The notes under the pieces: model-generated
What the model saw: the letters and a program-made list of their open reading frames with translations, nothing else
Told to the model about the DNA's origin: nothing
Database searches by the model: none
Program-made: the position numbers and the translations under genes
Assembly (NCBI RefSeq): GCF_036864975.1
Contig: NZ_CP104311.1
Span: 1,342,001 to 1,406,000 of the forward strand
Source: Methylococcus capsulatus
GTDB lineage: Bacteria > Pseudomonadota > Gammaproteobacteria > Methylococcales > Methylococcaceae
Direction: 5' to 3'
Length of the DNA: 64,000 bases
Shown here: piece after piece, positions 8,057 through 17,326 of the stretch
Numbering within the stretch: position 1 is the stretch's first letter
Layout of the letters: each line of letters begins with the position of its first letter

Positions 8057-8107
8057 GGTTCCCCCTTGTGGTTGTGGTCTATGTGCGAAAATCGTGCTTG
8101 CCTTCGT

Positions 8108-8434
8108 CTAACTCAAATAATTGGGTAAAACCCCTTCGGTCTCGATCAGGACTTCGCCGTTTTCGATCTTCAACGGATATTCGGCCAGGGTGCAGCGCTT
8201 GCCCTTAATGCAGGCGCCGTCGCTGTCGAACTCCCAATCATGGTGCGCACAGGTTAGGGTCCTGCCGTCGAAGCGGGCATCCGCCAGCGGCTCCCGGGCA
8301 TGGGGGCACATCCCCTGGAAGGCGCGAGGCCGGGACCCGGTCGGCCATACCACCAGCATCAGGGTGCGATTGACCGCGACAACCTCGTATTTGCCTTCTT
8401 TCAGTTCGCTTTCATCACAGGCTTTGGTGAACAT
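8108..8434 (-). CDS. Rieske [2Fe-2S] ferredoxin
   Basis: A 108-residue soluble Rieske protein. The ligands are Cys43 and His45 (MCPHAR) and Cys62 and His65 (TCAHHD), the CxH...CxxH pattern, in the short form seen in Rieske ferredoxins of dioxygenase or nitrite-reductase-small-subunit type. There is no membrane anchor or signal peptide. It probably transfers single electrons in the cytoplasm. It is the third gene of the run diverging from nifH, 51 bases ahead of the Cys-rich gene. Confidence 0.9.
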   Translation of the reverse strand: MFTKACDESELKEGKYEVVAVNRTLMLVVWPTGSRPRAFQGMCPHAREPLADARFDGRTLTCAHHDWEFDSDGACIKGKRCTLAEYPLKIENGEVLIETEGVLPNYLS

Positions 8435-8488
8435 GGCTGACCTTTGCCGGGGAGGGAGACGCCGCCGCGCGGCGTCCCGTTTTAAGGT

Positions 8489-9076
8489 TCACACCGGACG
8501 GTTATCCGGGATCCGGATCGGGCCCATAATCTTCAGGCCCTCTTCGAAACTGATCACATCGAACTTCTCGTCGAAGTTTGCTGCGGCATCCGCGATGGCG
8601 ACCAGCTTGCCGGCGGTGTCGAGCTTCTTCAGGTCGTTCTTTTCGATGCGGAACAGCTCCAGCAGTTCGTTGTATACGGTCGCCTCATCCAGTGGCAGCA
8701 CCCAGAAACTGGCGCCGCGATGGGTGATCTGGTAGCGCTTGGAAATGTCCAGGTTGCCGGCGAAGAAGAAATACTTGCCGGCAGGCGACAGCTTGTCCCC
8801 CAGCACGTCCATGAGCAGGTCGAGATGTTCCAGCGACAGCGCAACGCCAGCCAGGAAGGGAAGGGTGGATTCGCCGGCTTTTGCCACCGTCATCACCTGA
8901 TCGAATTTGATTTCGGGCGGGCGAGCCTCATCGCTCACTTGCTGGGCGAACTTCAGGGCGATCATTCCGCGGAAGCCGAAGACACCCGGCTGGGCGGTGG
9001 CGCCTTTGAAGACCGGGCTCAACAACCGGTTTTCGTTTTCCAGGGACGCGAGGGGAGTTTCGCTAATAGTGGTCAT
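8489..9076 (-). CDS. hypothetical protein of the divergent nif operon
   Basis: A 195-residue protein with no cysteines, no signal peptide and no obvious membrane span. It contains a hydrophobic mid-region (FLAGVALSLEHLDLLMDVL). I do not recognise the family. It has an ATG start with a GGAGCG ribosome site and is 54 bases ahead of the Rieske gene and 93 bases after the receiver-like gene, consistent with one transcript. By context it belongs with nitrogen fixation. Confidence 0.75.
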   Translation of the reverse strand: MTTISETPLASLENENRLLSPVFKGATAQPGVFGFRGMIALKFAQQVSDEARPPEIKFDQVMTVAKAGESTLPFLAGVALSLEHLDLLMDVLGDKLSPAGKYFFFAGNLDISKRYQITHRGASFWVLPLDEATVYNELLELFRIEKNDLKKLDTAGKLVAIADAAANFDEKFDVISFEEGLKIMGPIRIPDNRPV

Positions 9077-9169
9077 GACGCTCCTTAATGTTGGTCTACG
9101 GTGAAATCGACTTCATTGCATTAAACTACGCGTGGCGGCCCGAACCGCCCGGTTTTTCGGCCGAAGCAC

Positions 9170-9595
9170 TCAGGTGACGACGACCGGGACGGCGAGCTTG
9201 ACCTTGCGGCCCAGTTGCATATCCACCTTCTGGCGGGCTTTTTCGATCGTAAGGGGTTTCGTCAGCAGGGAGTTCGCCCCCAATTTGAGGCATTCCTGCG
9301 CCAAGGGATCGGTGGCAGCATCGGCCACCACGATAATCTTGATGTCTTCCATCTGCGCACGGATTTCTTCCAGTACGCCGATGCCCCGGCTCCTGACCAC
9401 GCCCAGACCCAGCAGCAATACCGCCGGTTTCCAGTCCGCCGCTTTGGCATAGGCGGCCTCGAGGCTGCTTAGTTCATGGGTCTCGATTTCGTCGTGCAGC
9501 ATGAACTGCAAGGCGGCACGGGTGATTTCATCGTCGTCGACGACGAAGACCCGCCTGTCGTCCACCGCTCTTTCAGTATCGACGCCTATTTGCAT
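9170..9595 (-). CDS. receiver-domain protein lacking the phospho-acceptor Asp
   Basis: A 141-residue single CheY-like receiver domain. The acidic pocket (VFVVDDDE, Asp20-Asp21) and the conserved Lys (LLTKPLT, Lys113) are present. The phospho-acceptor position in the beta3 strand is Gly63 (AVLLLGLGV, where the family has LLLDL), encoded by GGT, and the conserved Thr/Ser of beta4 is Ala91. It is therefore a pseudo-receiver that cannot be phosphorylated in the usual way. No output domain follows. It is the first gene of the six-gene run and has its own sigma-54 promoter facing away from nifH. A scaffolding or protein-binding role is inference. Confidence 0.85.
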   Translation of the reverse strand: MQIGVDTERAVDDRRVFVVDDDEITRAALQFMLHDEIETHELSSLEAAYAKAADWKPAVLLLGLGVVRSRGIGVLEEIRAQMEDIKIIVVADAATDPLAQECLKLGANSLLTKPLTIEKARQKVDMQLGRKVKLAVPVVVT

Positions 9596-9720
9596 GGGCT
9601 TCTCCTAAGGTTTTTAGGTTTTCCAGTCCGGTTGAGTCGGCTGCGTCTTCCAAGGTCCCTAGGAACTCCACCGAAGCCGTCGATGCCCCGATGGATTATG
9701 GAGACCTTCTTCCAAAATCT

Positions 9721-9736
9721 AGCAATCGATGTGCCG
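9721..9736 (-). promoter_or_regulatory. sigma-54 (-24/-12) promoter for the divergent operon
   Basis: On the minus strand these bases read CGGCAC-ATCGA-TTGCT, matching the sigma-54 consensus TGGCAC-N5-TTGCA/T with one change. The GG and GC cores are exactly 10 bases apart. It would start a transcript about 110 bases ahead of the receiver-like gene at 9595. Confidence 0.8.
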
Positions 9737-9816
9737 TTCTCTGCCCGGTTTTCCGGTGGCCGGTTTTTTCAAAGGTTTGAGCTTGGCAGCGGGAGATCCG
9801 TAGTGCCCAGGCAACT

Positions 9817-9832
9817 TGTGCCGTTCCCTACA
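9817..9832. promoter_or_regulatory. NifA upstream activator site (TGT-N10-ACA), copy 1
   Basis: TGTGCCGTTCCCTACA is an exact match to the NifA binding pattern. Its centre is about 90 bases from the -24 element of the minus-strand promoter and about 120 bases from that of nifH. The related bases TGTGCCGTTCTCT at 9730-9742 lack the ACA half. Confidence 0.85.
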
Positions 9833-9845
9833 AACAGTGAGGTTT

Positions 9846-9861
9846 TGTAGCGTTGTGAACA
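9846..9861. promoter_or_regulatory. NifA upstream activator site (TGT-N10-ACA), copy 2
   Basis: TGTAGCGTTGTGAACA is a second exact TGT-N10-ACA match, 29 bases centre to centre from copy 1. It lies about 91 bases upstream of the nifH -24 element, the usual range for NifA sites. Confidence 0.85.
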
Positions 9862-9910
9862 TCCCCCGAACGCCCGACTGGCGTCCAGCCATGGGGCGTG
9901 TCTACTGGAA

Positions 9911-9923
9911 TTTCAAGCCGTTA
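9911..9923 (+). promoter_or_regulatory. candidate IHF site between NifA sites and nifH promoter
   Basis: TTTCAAGCCGTTA fits the IHF consensus WATCAAN4TTR with one mismatch and lies between the activator sites and the -24 element, where IHF normally bends nif promoters. A weaker candidate with two mismatches is on the other strand at 9770-9782, on the side of the divergent promoter. Confidence 0.5.
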
Positions 9924-9942
9924 GGTGTGGCATACGAAAGGG

Positions 9943-9958
9943 TGGCACACCGGTTGCT
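9943..9958 (+). promoter_or_regulatory. sigma-54 (-24/-12) promoter of nifHDK
   Basis: TGGCAC-ACCGG-TTGCT is a perfect -24/-12 element with 10 bases between GG and GC. It would give an untranslated leader of about 150 bases before nifH. The stretch 9596-10117 holds no gene; it contains only this promoter, its divergent twin and the activator sites. Confidence 0.92.
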
Positions 9959-10099
9959 TCGGAGATAAGCGTGCAGTGTTCACTGCCGTAAAAGTGGCGG
10001 CGACAAGAATAAGAAAAAGAAAGCGCCTTCCTCATACGGCGGGTCGGAAGTTCCAACATCGGCTGAATGCTGCTGGCCATGAAGCATCGATCATCCTGA

Positions 10100-10999
<900 letters not shown>

Positions 11000-11015
11000 G
11001 GAGATCGGCGGCACA

Positions 11016-11046
11016 GCGGCGTGCGGGCCATCCGGCCGCGCGCCGC
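11016..11046 (+). other. hairpin between nifH and nifD
   Basis: GCGGCGTGCGG (11016-11026) pairs with CCGCGCGCCGC (11036-11046), 11 pairs with one G-U, around a nine-base loop. No T run follows. Hairpins here commonly protect the nifH message and raise Fe protein relative to MoFe protein; that role is inferred. Confidence 0.65.
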
Positions 11047-11096
11047 CCCTGGGCCATCTGGTCGTTTTTCACCCACTCAATCAGGAGCTTAAAAAA

Positions 11097-12557
11097 ATGA
11101 GCCTCACAGTTGAGCAAGTCAAACAGAGAAACAAGGACCTCATCAAAGAGGTGCTTGAGGTTTATCCCGACAAGACGGCCAAGCGCCGCGCCAAGCACCT
11201 TGGCACCTTCGAAGAAGGCAAGCCCGACTGCGGGGTCAAATCCAACATCAAGTCGATCCCCGGCGTCATGACCATCCGCGGCTGCGCCTACGCAGGTTCC
11301 AAGGGGGTGGTCTGGGGTCCCATCAAGGACATGATCCACATCAGCCACGGTCCCGTCGGCTGCGGCCAGTATTCCTGGGCGTCGCGCCGCAACTACTACA
11401 TCGGCACCACCGGCATCGACACTTTCGTCACCATGCAGTTCACCTCCGATTTCCAGGAGAAGGACATCGTCTTCGGTGGTGACAAGAAGCTGGAAAAGAT
11501 CATCGACGAAATCGAAGAGCTGTTCCCGCTGAACCACGGCATCACCGTCCAGTCCGAGTGCCCGATCGGCCTCATCGGCGACGACATCGAGGCCGTATCC
11601 AAGAAGAAGTCCAAGGAATACAACGGCAAAACCATCGTGCCGGTGCGCTGCGAAGGCTTCCGCGGCGTCTCGCAATCGCTGGGCCATCACATCGCCAACG
11701 ATGCGGTGCGTGACTGGGTGTTCGACAAGGCGGGCGACAAGCATCCCGAGTTCCAGTCCACGCCGTATGACGTCGCCATCATCGGCGACTACAACATCGG
11801 CGGCGACGCCTGGTCTTCCCGCATCCTGCTGGAAGAAATGGGGCTGCGCGTAATCGCCCAGTGGTCCGGTGACGGCACCCTGGCCGAGCTGGAAAACACG
11901 CCGAAGGCCAAGCTGAACGTGCTGCACTGCTACCGTTCGATGAACTACATCTCCCGCCACCTGGAAGAGAAGTACGGTGTGCCGTGGGTGGAGTACAACT
12001 TCTTCGGTCCCACCAAGATCGCTGAGTCGCTGCGCAAGATCGCCAGCTTCTTCGACGACAAGATCAAGGAAGGTGCGGAGCGTGTCATCGCCAAGTACCA
12101 GCCGCTGATGGATGCGGTGATCGCGAAGTACCGTCCGCGTCTGGAAGGCAAGAAGGTCATGCTGTTCGTAGGGGGCTTGCGTCCGCGTCACGTGATCGGT
12201 GCCTACGAGGACCTGGGGATGGAAATCGTCGGTACCGGCTACGAGTTCGGCCACAACGACGACTACCAGCGTACCACGCACTACGTCAAGGACGGCACGC
12301 TGATCTATGACGACGTGACGGGCTATGAGTTCGAGAAGTTCGTCGAAGCCATCCAGCCCGACCTGGTCGGTTCCGGCATCAAGGAAAAGTACGTGTTCCA
12401 GAAGATGGGCGTACCGTTCCGGCAGATGCATTCCTGGGACTATTCCGGCCCCTACCACGGTTATGACGGCTTCGCCATTTTCGCCAGGGATATGGACATG
12501 GCCATCAATAACCCGGTCTGGGGTTTGACCAAGGCCCCGTGGAAGAGCGCGGCTTAA
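11097..12557 (+). CDS. nifD: nitrogenase MoFe protein alpha chain
   Basis: A 486-residue alpha subunit of molybdenum nitrogenase. P-cluster ligands are Cys63 (RGCAYAG), Cys89 (PVGCGQ) and Cys155 (SECPIG). FeMo-cofactor ligands are Cys278 (VLHCYRS) and His445 (RQMHSWDYS). The substrate-pocket segment GVSQSLGHH (residues 190-198) is intact. These positions track the Azotobacter numbering with an offset of one to three, so it is the Mo type rather than AnfD or VnfD. It starts with ATG behind TCAGGAGC, 97 bases after nifH. Confidence 0.98.
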   Translation: MSLTVEQVKQRNKDLIKEVLEVYPDKTAKRRAKHLGTFEEGKPDCGVKSNIKSIPGVMTIRGCAYAGSKGVVWGPIKDMIHISHGPVGCGQYSWASRRNYYIGTTGIDTFVTMQFTSDFQEKDIVFGGDKKLEKIIDEIEELFPLNHGITVQSECPIGLIGDDIEAVSKKKSKEYNGKTIVPVRCEGFRGVSQSLGHHIANDAVRDWVFDKAGDKHPEFQSTPYDVAIIGDYNIGGDAWSSRILLEEMGLRVIAQWSGDGTLAELENTPKAKLNVLHCYRSMNYISRHLEEKYGVPWVEYNFFGPTKIAESLRKIASFFDDKIKEGAERVIAKYQPLMDAVIAKYRPRLEGKKVMLFVGGLRPRHVIGAYEDLGMEIVGTGYEFGHNDDYQRTTHYVKDGTLIYDDVTGYEFEKFVEAIQPDLVGSGIKEKYVFQKMGVPFRQMHSWDYSGPYHGYDGFAIFARDMDMAINNPVWGLTKAPWKSAA

Positions 12558-12580
12558 GCCGTAGCCGGAGAGAAGGTCAG

Positions 12581-12643
12581 TAGGGTGCGCCTGGCGCACC
12601 ATGTTCGAGGCTCCAAAGGTGCGCCCGCCGGGCGCACCCTACC
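12581..12643. repeat. inverted REP-like repeat between nifD and nifK
   Basis: The arm TAGGGTGCGCCTGGCGCACC (12581-12600) recurs as an imperfect inverted copy at 12618-12643. Each arm is itself a GGTGCGCC/GGCGCACC palindrome. It has the look of a dispersed REP-type element and would form a strong hairpin in the nifDK message, though both products are needed in equal amounts. Confidence 0.7.
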
Positions 12644-12668
12644 AACCGACGTTTTTAGGAGTTAAGCC

Positions 12669-14228
12669 ATGAGTCAGAATGCAGAGAAGGTTCTCGATCA
12701 TTTCAACCTATTCCGCGAGCCGGAGTATACGAATCTGTTCGAGAACAAGAGGAAAGAGTTCGAATTCATGCCCCCCGACGCTCAGGTCGAGGAGGTTCGC
12801 GAATGGGCCAAGACCGAGGAGTACAAGGAAAAGAACTTTGCCCGTGAAGCGCTGGTCGTCAATCCCGCCAAAGCCTGCCAGCCGCTAGGCGCCGTCTTCG
12901 CGGCCGTCGGTTTCGAAGGCACCATTCCCTTCGTCCATGGCTCTCAGGGTTGTGTGGCTTACTACCGCTCGCACTTCAGCCGCCACTTCAAGGAACCGAC
13001 TTCCTGCGTGTCTTCGTCGATGACGGAAGACGCGGCGGTGTTCGGCGGCCTGAACAACATGATCGACGGTCTGGCCAACACCTACAACATGTACAAGCCG
13101 AAGATGATCGCCGTGTCCACCACCTGCATGGCGGAAGTGATCGGCGACGACTTGAACGCCTTCATCAAGACATCGAAGGAGAAAGGCAGCATTCCGGCCG
13201 AGTTCGATGTTCCGTTCGCCCATACCCCGGCCTTCGTCGGCAGCCACATCACCGGCTACGACAACGTCATGAAAGGTATCCTGCAGCACTTCTGGGACGG
13301 CAAGGCCGGTACCGTCGAGCCGCTGGTGCGCCAGCCCAACGAGTCGATTAACTTCCTCGGCGGTTTCGACGGCTATACCGTGGGCAACCTGCGCGAGATC
13401 AAGCGCATCTTCAATCTGTTCGGCATCGACTACACCATCATCGGCGATAACAGCGACGTGTGGGATACCCCCACTGACGGCGAGTTCCGCATGTACGATG
13501 GCGGTACCACCCTGGAGCAGGCGGCCAACGCGCTGCACGCCAAGGCAACCATCTCCATGCAAGAGTTCTGCACGGAGAAGACCCTTCCGTTCATCGCTGA
13601 GCATGGCCAGGAGGTCGTTGCCCTGAATCATCCGATCGGCGTGAAGGGGACCGATAGGTTCCTGATGGAAATCTCGCGCCTGACCGGCAAACCGATTCCG
13701 GCGGAACTGGAGAAGGAGCGGGGCCGTCTAGTGGATGCCATCGCCGACTCCACCGCTCACATCCACGGCCAGAAATTCGCCATCTACGGCGATCCCGATC
13801 TGTGCTACGGTCTGGCGGAATTCCTGCTGGAACTGGGTGCGGAGCCGACCCATGTCCTCGCTACCAACGGCAGCAAGGCCTGGGAAACCAAAATGCAGGC
13901 ACTGTTCGATTCCTCGCCGTTCGGCAAGAACTGCAAAGTTTATCCGGGCAAGGATCTGTGGCACATGCGCTCGCTCCTGTTCACCGAGCCTGTCGACTTC
14001 CTGATCGGCAACACCTACGGCAAGTACCTGGAGCGTGATACCGGAACGCCGCTGATCCGCATCGGCTTCCCGATCTTCGATCGCCACCATAAACACCGTT
14101 ATCCGGTGTGGGGCTATCAAGGCGGCCTGAATGTACTGGTCTGGATCCTTGATCGCATGTTCGAGGCGATCGACGCCAACACCAACATTCCCGCCAAAAC
14201 CGACTACAGCTTCGACATCATTCGCTGA
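12669..14228 (+). CDS. nifK: nitrogenase MoFe protein beta chain
   Basis: A 519-residue beta subunit that shares the P cluster with NifD. Ligands are Cys70 (AKACQPLG), Cys95 ([12 protein letters not shown]) and Cys153 ([12 protein letters not shown]), the same numbers as in Azotobacter. The N-terminal extension and the C-terminal FDIIR are typical of the full-length form. ATG lies behind TTTAGGAG. It is 111 bases from nifD, separated by a REP-like inverted repeat. nifE and nifN do not follow; instead a FeSII gene is next. Confidence 0.98.
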   Translation: MSQNAEKVLDHFNLFREPEYTNLFENKRKEFEFMPPDAQVEEVREWAKTEEYKEKNFAREALVVNPAKACQPLGAVFAAVGFEGTIPFVHGSQGCVAYYRSHFSRHFKEPTSCVSSSMTEDAAVFGGLNNMIDGLANTYNMYKPKMIAVSTTCMAEVIGDDLNAFIKTSKEKGSIPAEFDVPFAHTPAFVGSHITGYDNVMKGILQHFWDGKAGTVEPLVRQPNESINFLGGFDGYTVGNLREIKRIFNLFGIDYTIIGDNSDVWDTPTDGEFRMYDGGTTLEQAANALHAKATISMQEFCTEKTLPFIAEHGQEVVALNHPIGVKGTDRFLMEISRLTGKPIPAELEKERGRLVDAIADSTAHIHGQKFAIYGDPDLCYGLAEFLLELGAEPTHVLATNGSKAWETKMQALFDSSPFGKNCKVYPGKDLWHMRSLLFTEPVDFLIGNTYGKYLERDTGTPLIRIGFPIFDRHHKHRYPVWGYQGGLNVLVWILDRMFEAIDANTNIPAKTDYSFDIIR

Positions 14229-14312
14229 TTCGCGGCATGTAGGTCTTTTCCTCCTGTCCGCGCGGGTGCCCCCTTCACCCACGCGGCAGGCTGGAAAAGG
14301 TCGATCCGCGCG

Positions 14313-14351
14313 CCATGGCCCTGTCCGGAGTCCGGCAGGACAGCGCCATGG
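14313..14351 (+). terminator. long hairpin after nifK
   Basis: CCATGGCCCTGTCC (14313-14326) pairs with GGACAGCGCCATGG (14338-14351) with one mismatch. The next bases are A-rich rather than T-rich, so it may stabilise the nifHDK 3' end or attenuate read-through into the FeSII gene rather than fully terminate. Confidence 0.45.
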
Positions 14352-14473
14352 CAGCGGGCGCAAGAAAAAAACATTGCTAATTATGCGGTTTTTTCCGATA
14401 CACTGTCTGGCGGGCGCCGGATTCACCCCGCCGGCCCGGTTTCCTTTCAAACTGGTCGATCAAGGACAACAAC

Positions 14474-14842
14474 ATGGCTAACGTGACTTTTTCCTCCCCG
14501 CTTTTGCCGAAGGACGTCACCGTCTACGCGGTGGCCGGCGATACCCACACTCTTCTCAAAGTCGCACAGAAGAACAAGATTCCCCTCCCCTTCGAATGCG
14601 AGGACGGCAACTGCGGTTCCTGCGTGATAGAAGTGGTGTCGCTATCGGACAAACCCTTCATGGCGCAGGATCTCTCCGAGAAGGAACGTGCGACCCTGCT
14701 GGCGGCGGGGAAGCTTTCCAAGGCGGAGATCGAAGAAGCGGTGGTCAACGACAAGCCCCCGCGCTATCGCCTGGCCTGCCAGTACATCGTCCGCGACGAG
14801 GATGTGCTGGTGAAATTCAGCGGTGAGCCCGGCGTCGTCTGA
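14474..14842 (+). CDS. fesII: FeSII (Shethna-type) [2Fe-2S] protective ferredoxin
   Basis: A 122-residue [2Fe-2S] ferredoxin whose length and segments match the Azotobacter FeSII protein as I remember it: FSSPL near the start, PFECEDGNCGSC, a helical insert ending in AAGKLSKAE, PPRYRLACQ, and the end FSGEPG. Cluster ligands are Cys42, Cys47, Cys50 and Cys102. FeSII binds oxidised Fe and MoFe protein under oxygen stress and holds them in an inactive, protected complex. That fits an aerobic diazotroph such as a methanotroph. It lies 245 bases behind nifK with an A-rich leader and may be expressed from both its own promoter and nif read-through. Confidence 0.9.
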   Translation: MANVTFSSPLLPKDVTVYAVAGDTHTLLKVAQKNKIPLPFECEDGNCGSCVIEVVSLSDKPFMAQDLSEKERATLLAAGKLSKAEIEEAVVNDKPPRYRLACQYIVRDEDVLVKFSGEPGVV

Positions 14843-15505
14843 GGATCCTGGGTTATTCGTACCAACGCCGGTGGGCCAGCCACCGCCGTCTTTCGCGTCC
14901 GAGCCGAAACCCGCGGATGGTTTCGGACAAGATCGTGGCTTCAATCTAACCCGGGTCGCCGGCGCCACGAAGGTTTGTCTTTCTTCGAGCAGCCTTTCCC
15001 GCCCCGCTAGTAGTTCGTTCCATCAAATAACCGACGAATTCGCGTATGTTCGTCATTCTGATTCCGGAAACCGAATCGGAGACGAACATGGCGAGAGAAA
15101 CACGGCGTGCCCCGTGGGTGTTGTCGGGCGCTGATGGAATGGAGTGGCTCGAGAACTGCGCCGGCACGTGAGGCGGAGCGAGCCACGGTGTTGTTGCGCC
15201 ACGCCGGTAGGGTATTCGATTTCCGACATTCGGCGGCAGGCTCTGCCTTGTCCACCGGACGGTGAGCCTGAAGGGGGGGGTTGTTTGATGCCATAGCCTA
15301 CGCGCCCGGTGGTATCCACCGCCAGATCACTGCACGGGGGCGGTTTTGACGCCTTTGGGCTTGCGCGGCTTGGGGTGACGGCGTAAGGGTTTGGGGCGAA
15401 CTCGATCATCGATGTGGCAGCCCGCGCAGCTTCGATCCGGGGAAGCCCGCGCGGAGCAGCCGCCTTGCCTATCCGGAGATCCGCCGGCAGCACCCCTCTA
15501 AAATC
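14843..15505. other. 663-base stretch without a supported gene
   Basis: I see no reading frame with a ribosome site and a recognisable product. A dyad at 15048-15087 pairs GTTCGTC with GACGAAC and GATTC with GAATC inside it. A 40-codon frame starts within it and has no known relative. The stretch separates the nif region from housekeeping genes and may contain decayed mobile DNA. Confidence 0.5.
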
Positions 15506-16066
15506 TCATCTTCGTCCCTGTGCCCGTTCCAGCCGATAGTTCCGTCCCCAGACGTAGACGTAGATCGCTCCGCTGGCGATCGTGGTGGTTAGGGTGGCGG
15601 CGAGGAGGGTGTCGAGCAGGAGCGGGGGCAGTTCGGAGACGCCACGGTTGAAGAGGATAGCGACGATGTACGCCAGTTGCAGCAGGGTGTTCAGCTTACT
15701 GGCGAGGATGGGCTGGCCGTCGAAGGGGTGCAGCAGCAGGTAATAGGCGATGGCGCCGGCGACGATCACGGCATCGCGCAGGAGTACGGCGGCGGCCATC
15801 CAGACGGGGAGGAGGCCGAGCCAGGCGCCGGCGACGAAGCAGCAGACCAGGAGCAGCTTGTCTGCCAGCGGGTCCAGGTAGGAGCCGAGCCGGGACTGCC
15901 AGCCATAACGTTTGGCGAGGTAGCCGTCGATCGCATCAGACAGGCCGGCGACCACGAACAGCGCCAAGGCGGCCGTATAGCGCTCCGCCAGCATCAGGTG
16001 GACCACCGGGTAGACCAGGAATATCCGGAGGGTGCTGATGATGTTGGGGATGTGTTCTGGCCGCAT
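15506..16066 (-). CDS. pgsA: CDP-alcohol phosphatidyltransferase (PgsA-like)
   Basis: A 186-residue integral membrane enzyme. The CDP-alcohol transferase signature is D44-x2-D47-G-x2-A...G61-x3-D65-x3-D69, with Lys in place of the usual Arg after the Ala (DGYLAKR). About five hydrophobic helices follow the family layout. PgsA makes phosphatidylglycerol phosphate from CDP-diacylglycerol and glycerol 3-phosphate, the committed step to phosphatidylglycerol and cardiolipin. The head-group acceptor cannot be proved from this motif, since related enzymes use other alcohols. It is transcribed away from purM. Confidence 0.8.
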   Translation of the reverse strand: MRPEHIPNIISTLRIFLVYPVVHLMLAERYTAALALFVVAGLSDAIDGYLAKRYGWQSRLGSYLDPLADKLLLVCCFVAGAWLGLLPVWMAAAVLLRDAVIVAGAIAYYLLLHPFDGQPILASKLNTLLQLAYIVAILFNRGVSELPPLLLDTLLAATLTTTIASGAIYVYVWGRNYRLERAQGRR

Positions 16067-16253
16067 GGTCGCGCTCCTTACGGGGCTTCGATAATCTCCG
16101 GATGGCGGATGGTCGTCAAGCCTGGAGCCGATGGTAACGGAGGCGGGGGGATGGTGATAAACTACTCAGTCATCCTTATTCCGAACAAGTCGCCGTCGTG
16201 ACTCACGAGACGGCCGACGGGTCGCACGGCCCGATCTTCACGCAGGAGTCTCC

Positions 16254-17291
16254 TTGAAAACCGAAAATCCCCTTTCTTTCGACTACAAGAGCGCCGGTGT
16301 CGACATTGCGGCCGGCAATGCCCTGGTGGAGCGCATCAAACCGGCGGCGCGGAAGACGGCCCGGCCCGGCGTCTTGGCGGGATTGGGGGGATTCGGTTCG
16401 CTGTTCGAGTTGCCGGTGGAGCGTTACCGCAAGCCGGTGCTGGTGGCGGGAACCGATGGGGTCGGCACCAAGCTCCGCCTGGCTATCGAGTCGGGTCGCC
16501 ACGGCGGCGTCGGCATTGACCTGGTGGCGATGTGTGCCAACGACATCGTGGTGCAGGGCGCCGAGCCGCTGTTCTTCCTCGATTACTACGCGACCGGCAA
16601 GCTGGACGTGGACGTCGCGTCTGCCGTGATCGCCGGCATCGCCCAGGGCTGCGAGCAGGCCGGCTGCGCCCTGGTCGGCGGCGAAACGGCGGAGATGCCG
16701 GGCATGTACGCCGGCGGCGACTACGATCTGGCCGGCTTCTGTGTCGGTGTGGTGGAAAAGGATGCCATCATCGACGGCAGCCGGGTCAGGCCGGGCGACC
16801 GGCTGGTCGGCCTGGCGTCCTCGGGGCCGCATTCCAACGGCTATTCGCTCATCCGCAAGATCGTCGAGCATTCCGGCCTGGGGCTGGATGCGCCGGTGGC
16901 CGGCCGCGCCCTGGGCGACTGGCTGCTCGAGCCGACCCGGATCTACGTCAAGCCGCTGCTCGAACTCCTGAAAACCGTGGAGGTCCATGCCCTGGCTCAC
17001 ATCACCGGCGGCGGCATCACCGAGAACCTACCGCGCGTGCTGCCGGCCGGCACCGCGGCCCGGATCGACACCGCTGGCTGGACGATGCCTGAGATTTTCC
17101 GCTGGCTGCAACGGCAGGGTGGGGTGGAGACGTCCGAGATGTTCAGGACGTTCAATTGCGGCGTCGGCATGATCGTAGGCGTGGCGGCGGAGGACGAGGC
17201 GCGTACCCTGGAGGTCCTGCGCAGGCTGGGCGAGCGCGCCTTTGCCGTGGGCGAAGTCATTCCCGGCGAGCCCGCCGTCCATTACGTCTGA
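16254..17291 (+). CDS. purM: phosphoribosylformylglycinamidine cyclo-ligase
   Basis: AIR synthetase, 345 residues, the fifth step of purine synthesis, closing the imidazole ring with ATP. Family segments are [10 protein letters not shown], the ATP/Mg loop [43 protein letters not shown] and [15 protein letters not shown]. The start is a TTG at 16254, eight bases after GCAGGAG; no ATG gives the full N-terminus. It is divergent from the PgsA-like gene, an arrangement seen in other gammaproteobacteria. Confidence 0.96.
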   Translation: MKTENPLSFDYKSAGVDIAAGNALVERIKPAARKTARPGVLAGLGGFGSLFELPVERYRKPVLVAGTDGVGTKLRLAIESGRHGGVGIDLVAMCANDIVVQGAEPLFFLDYYATGKLDVDVASAVIAGIAQGCEQAGCALVGGETAEMPGMYAGGDYDLAGFCVGVVEKDAIIDGSRVRPGDRLVGLASSGPHSNGYSLIRKIVEHSGLGLDAPVAGRALGDWLLEPTRIYVKPLLELLKTVEVHALAHITGGGITENLPRVLPAGTAARIDTAGWTMPEIFRWLQRQGGVETSEMFRTFNCGVGMIVGVAAEDEARTLEVLRRLGERAFAVGEVIPGEPAVHYV

Positions 17292-17326
17292 GCCCTCATT
17301 AAGCGTCCCTATTCCAAGGTATATCC

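Noticed and set aside
14352-14473. A sigma-70 promoter for the FeSII gene (TTGCTA...TACACT)
   Set aside because: The two boxes are 19 bases apart and both are imperfect, so this is too weak to list as a feature.
15053-15493. A 146-codon minus-strand frame in the gap after the nif region
   Set aside because: It has no ribosome site, a Pro/Ser/Arg-rich shadow-like product and no recognisable domain.
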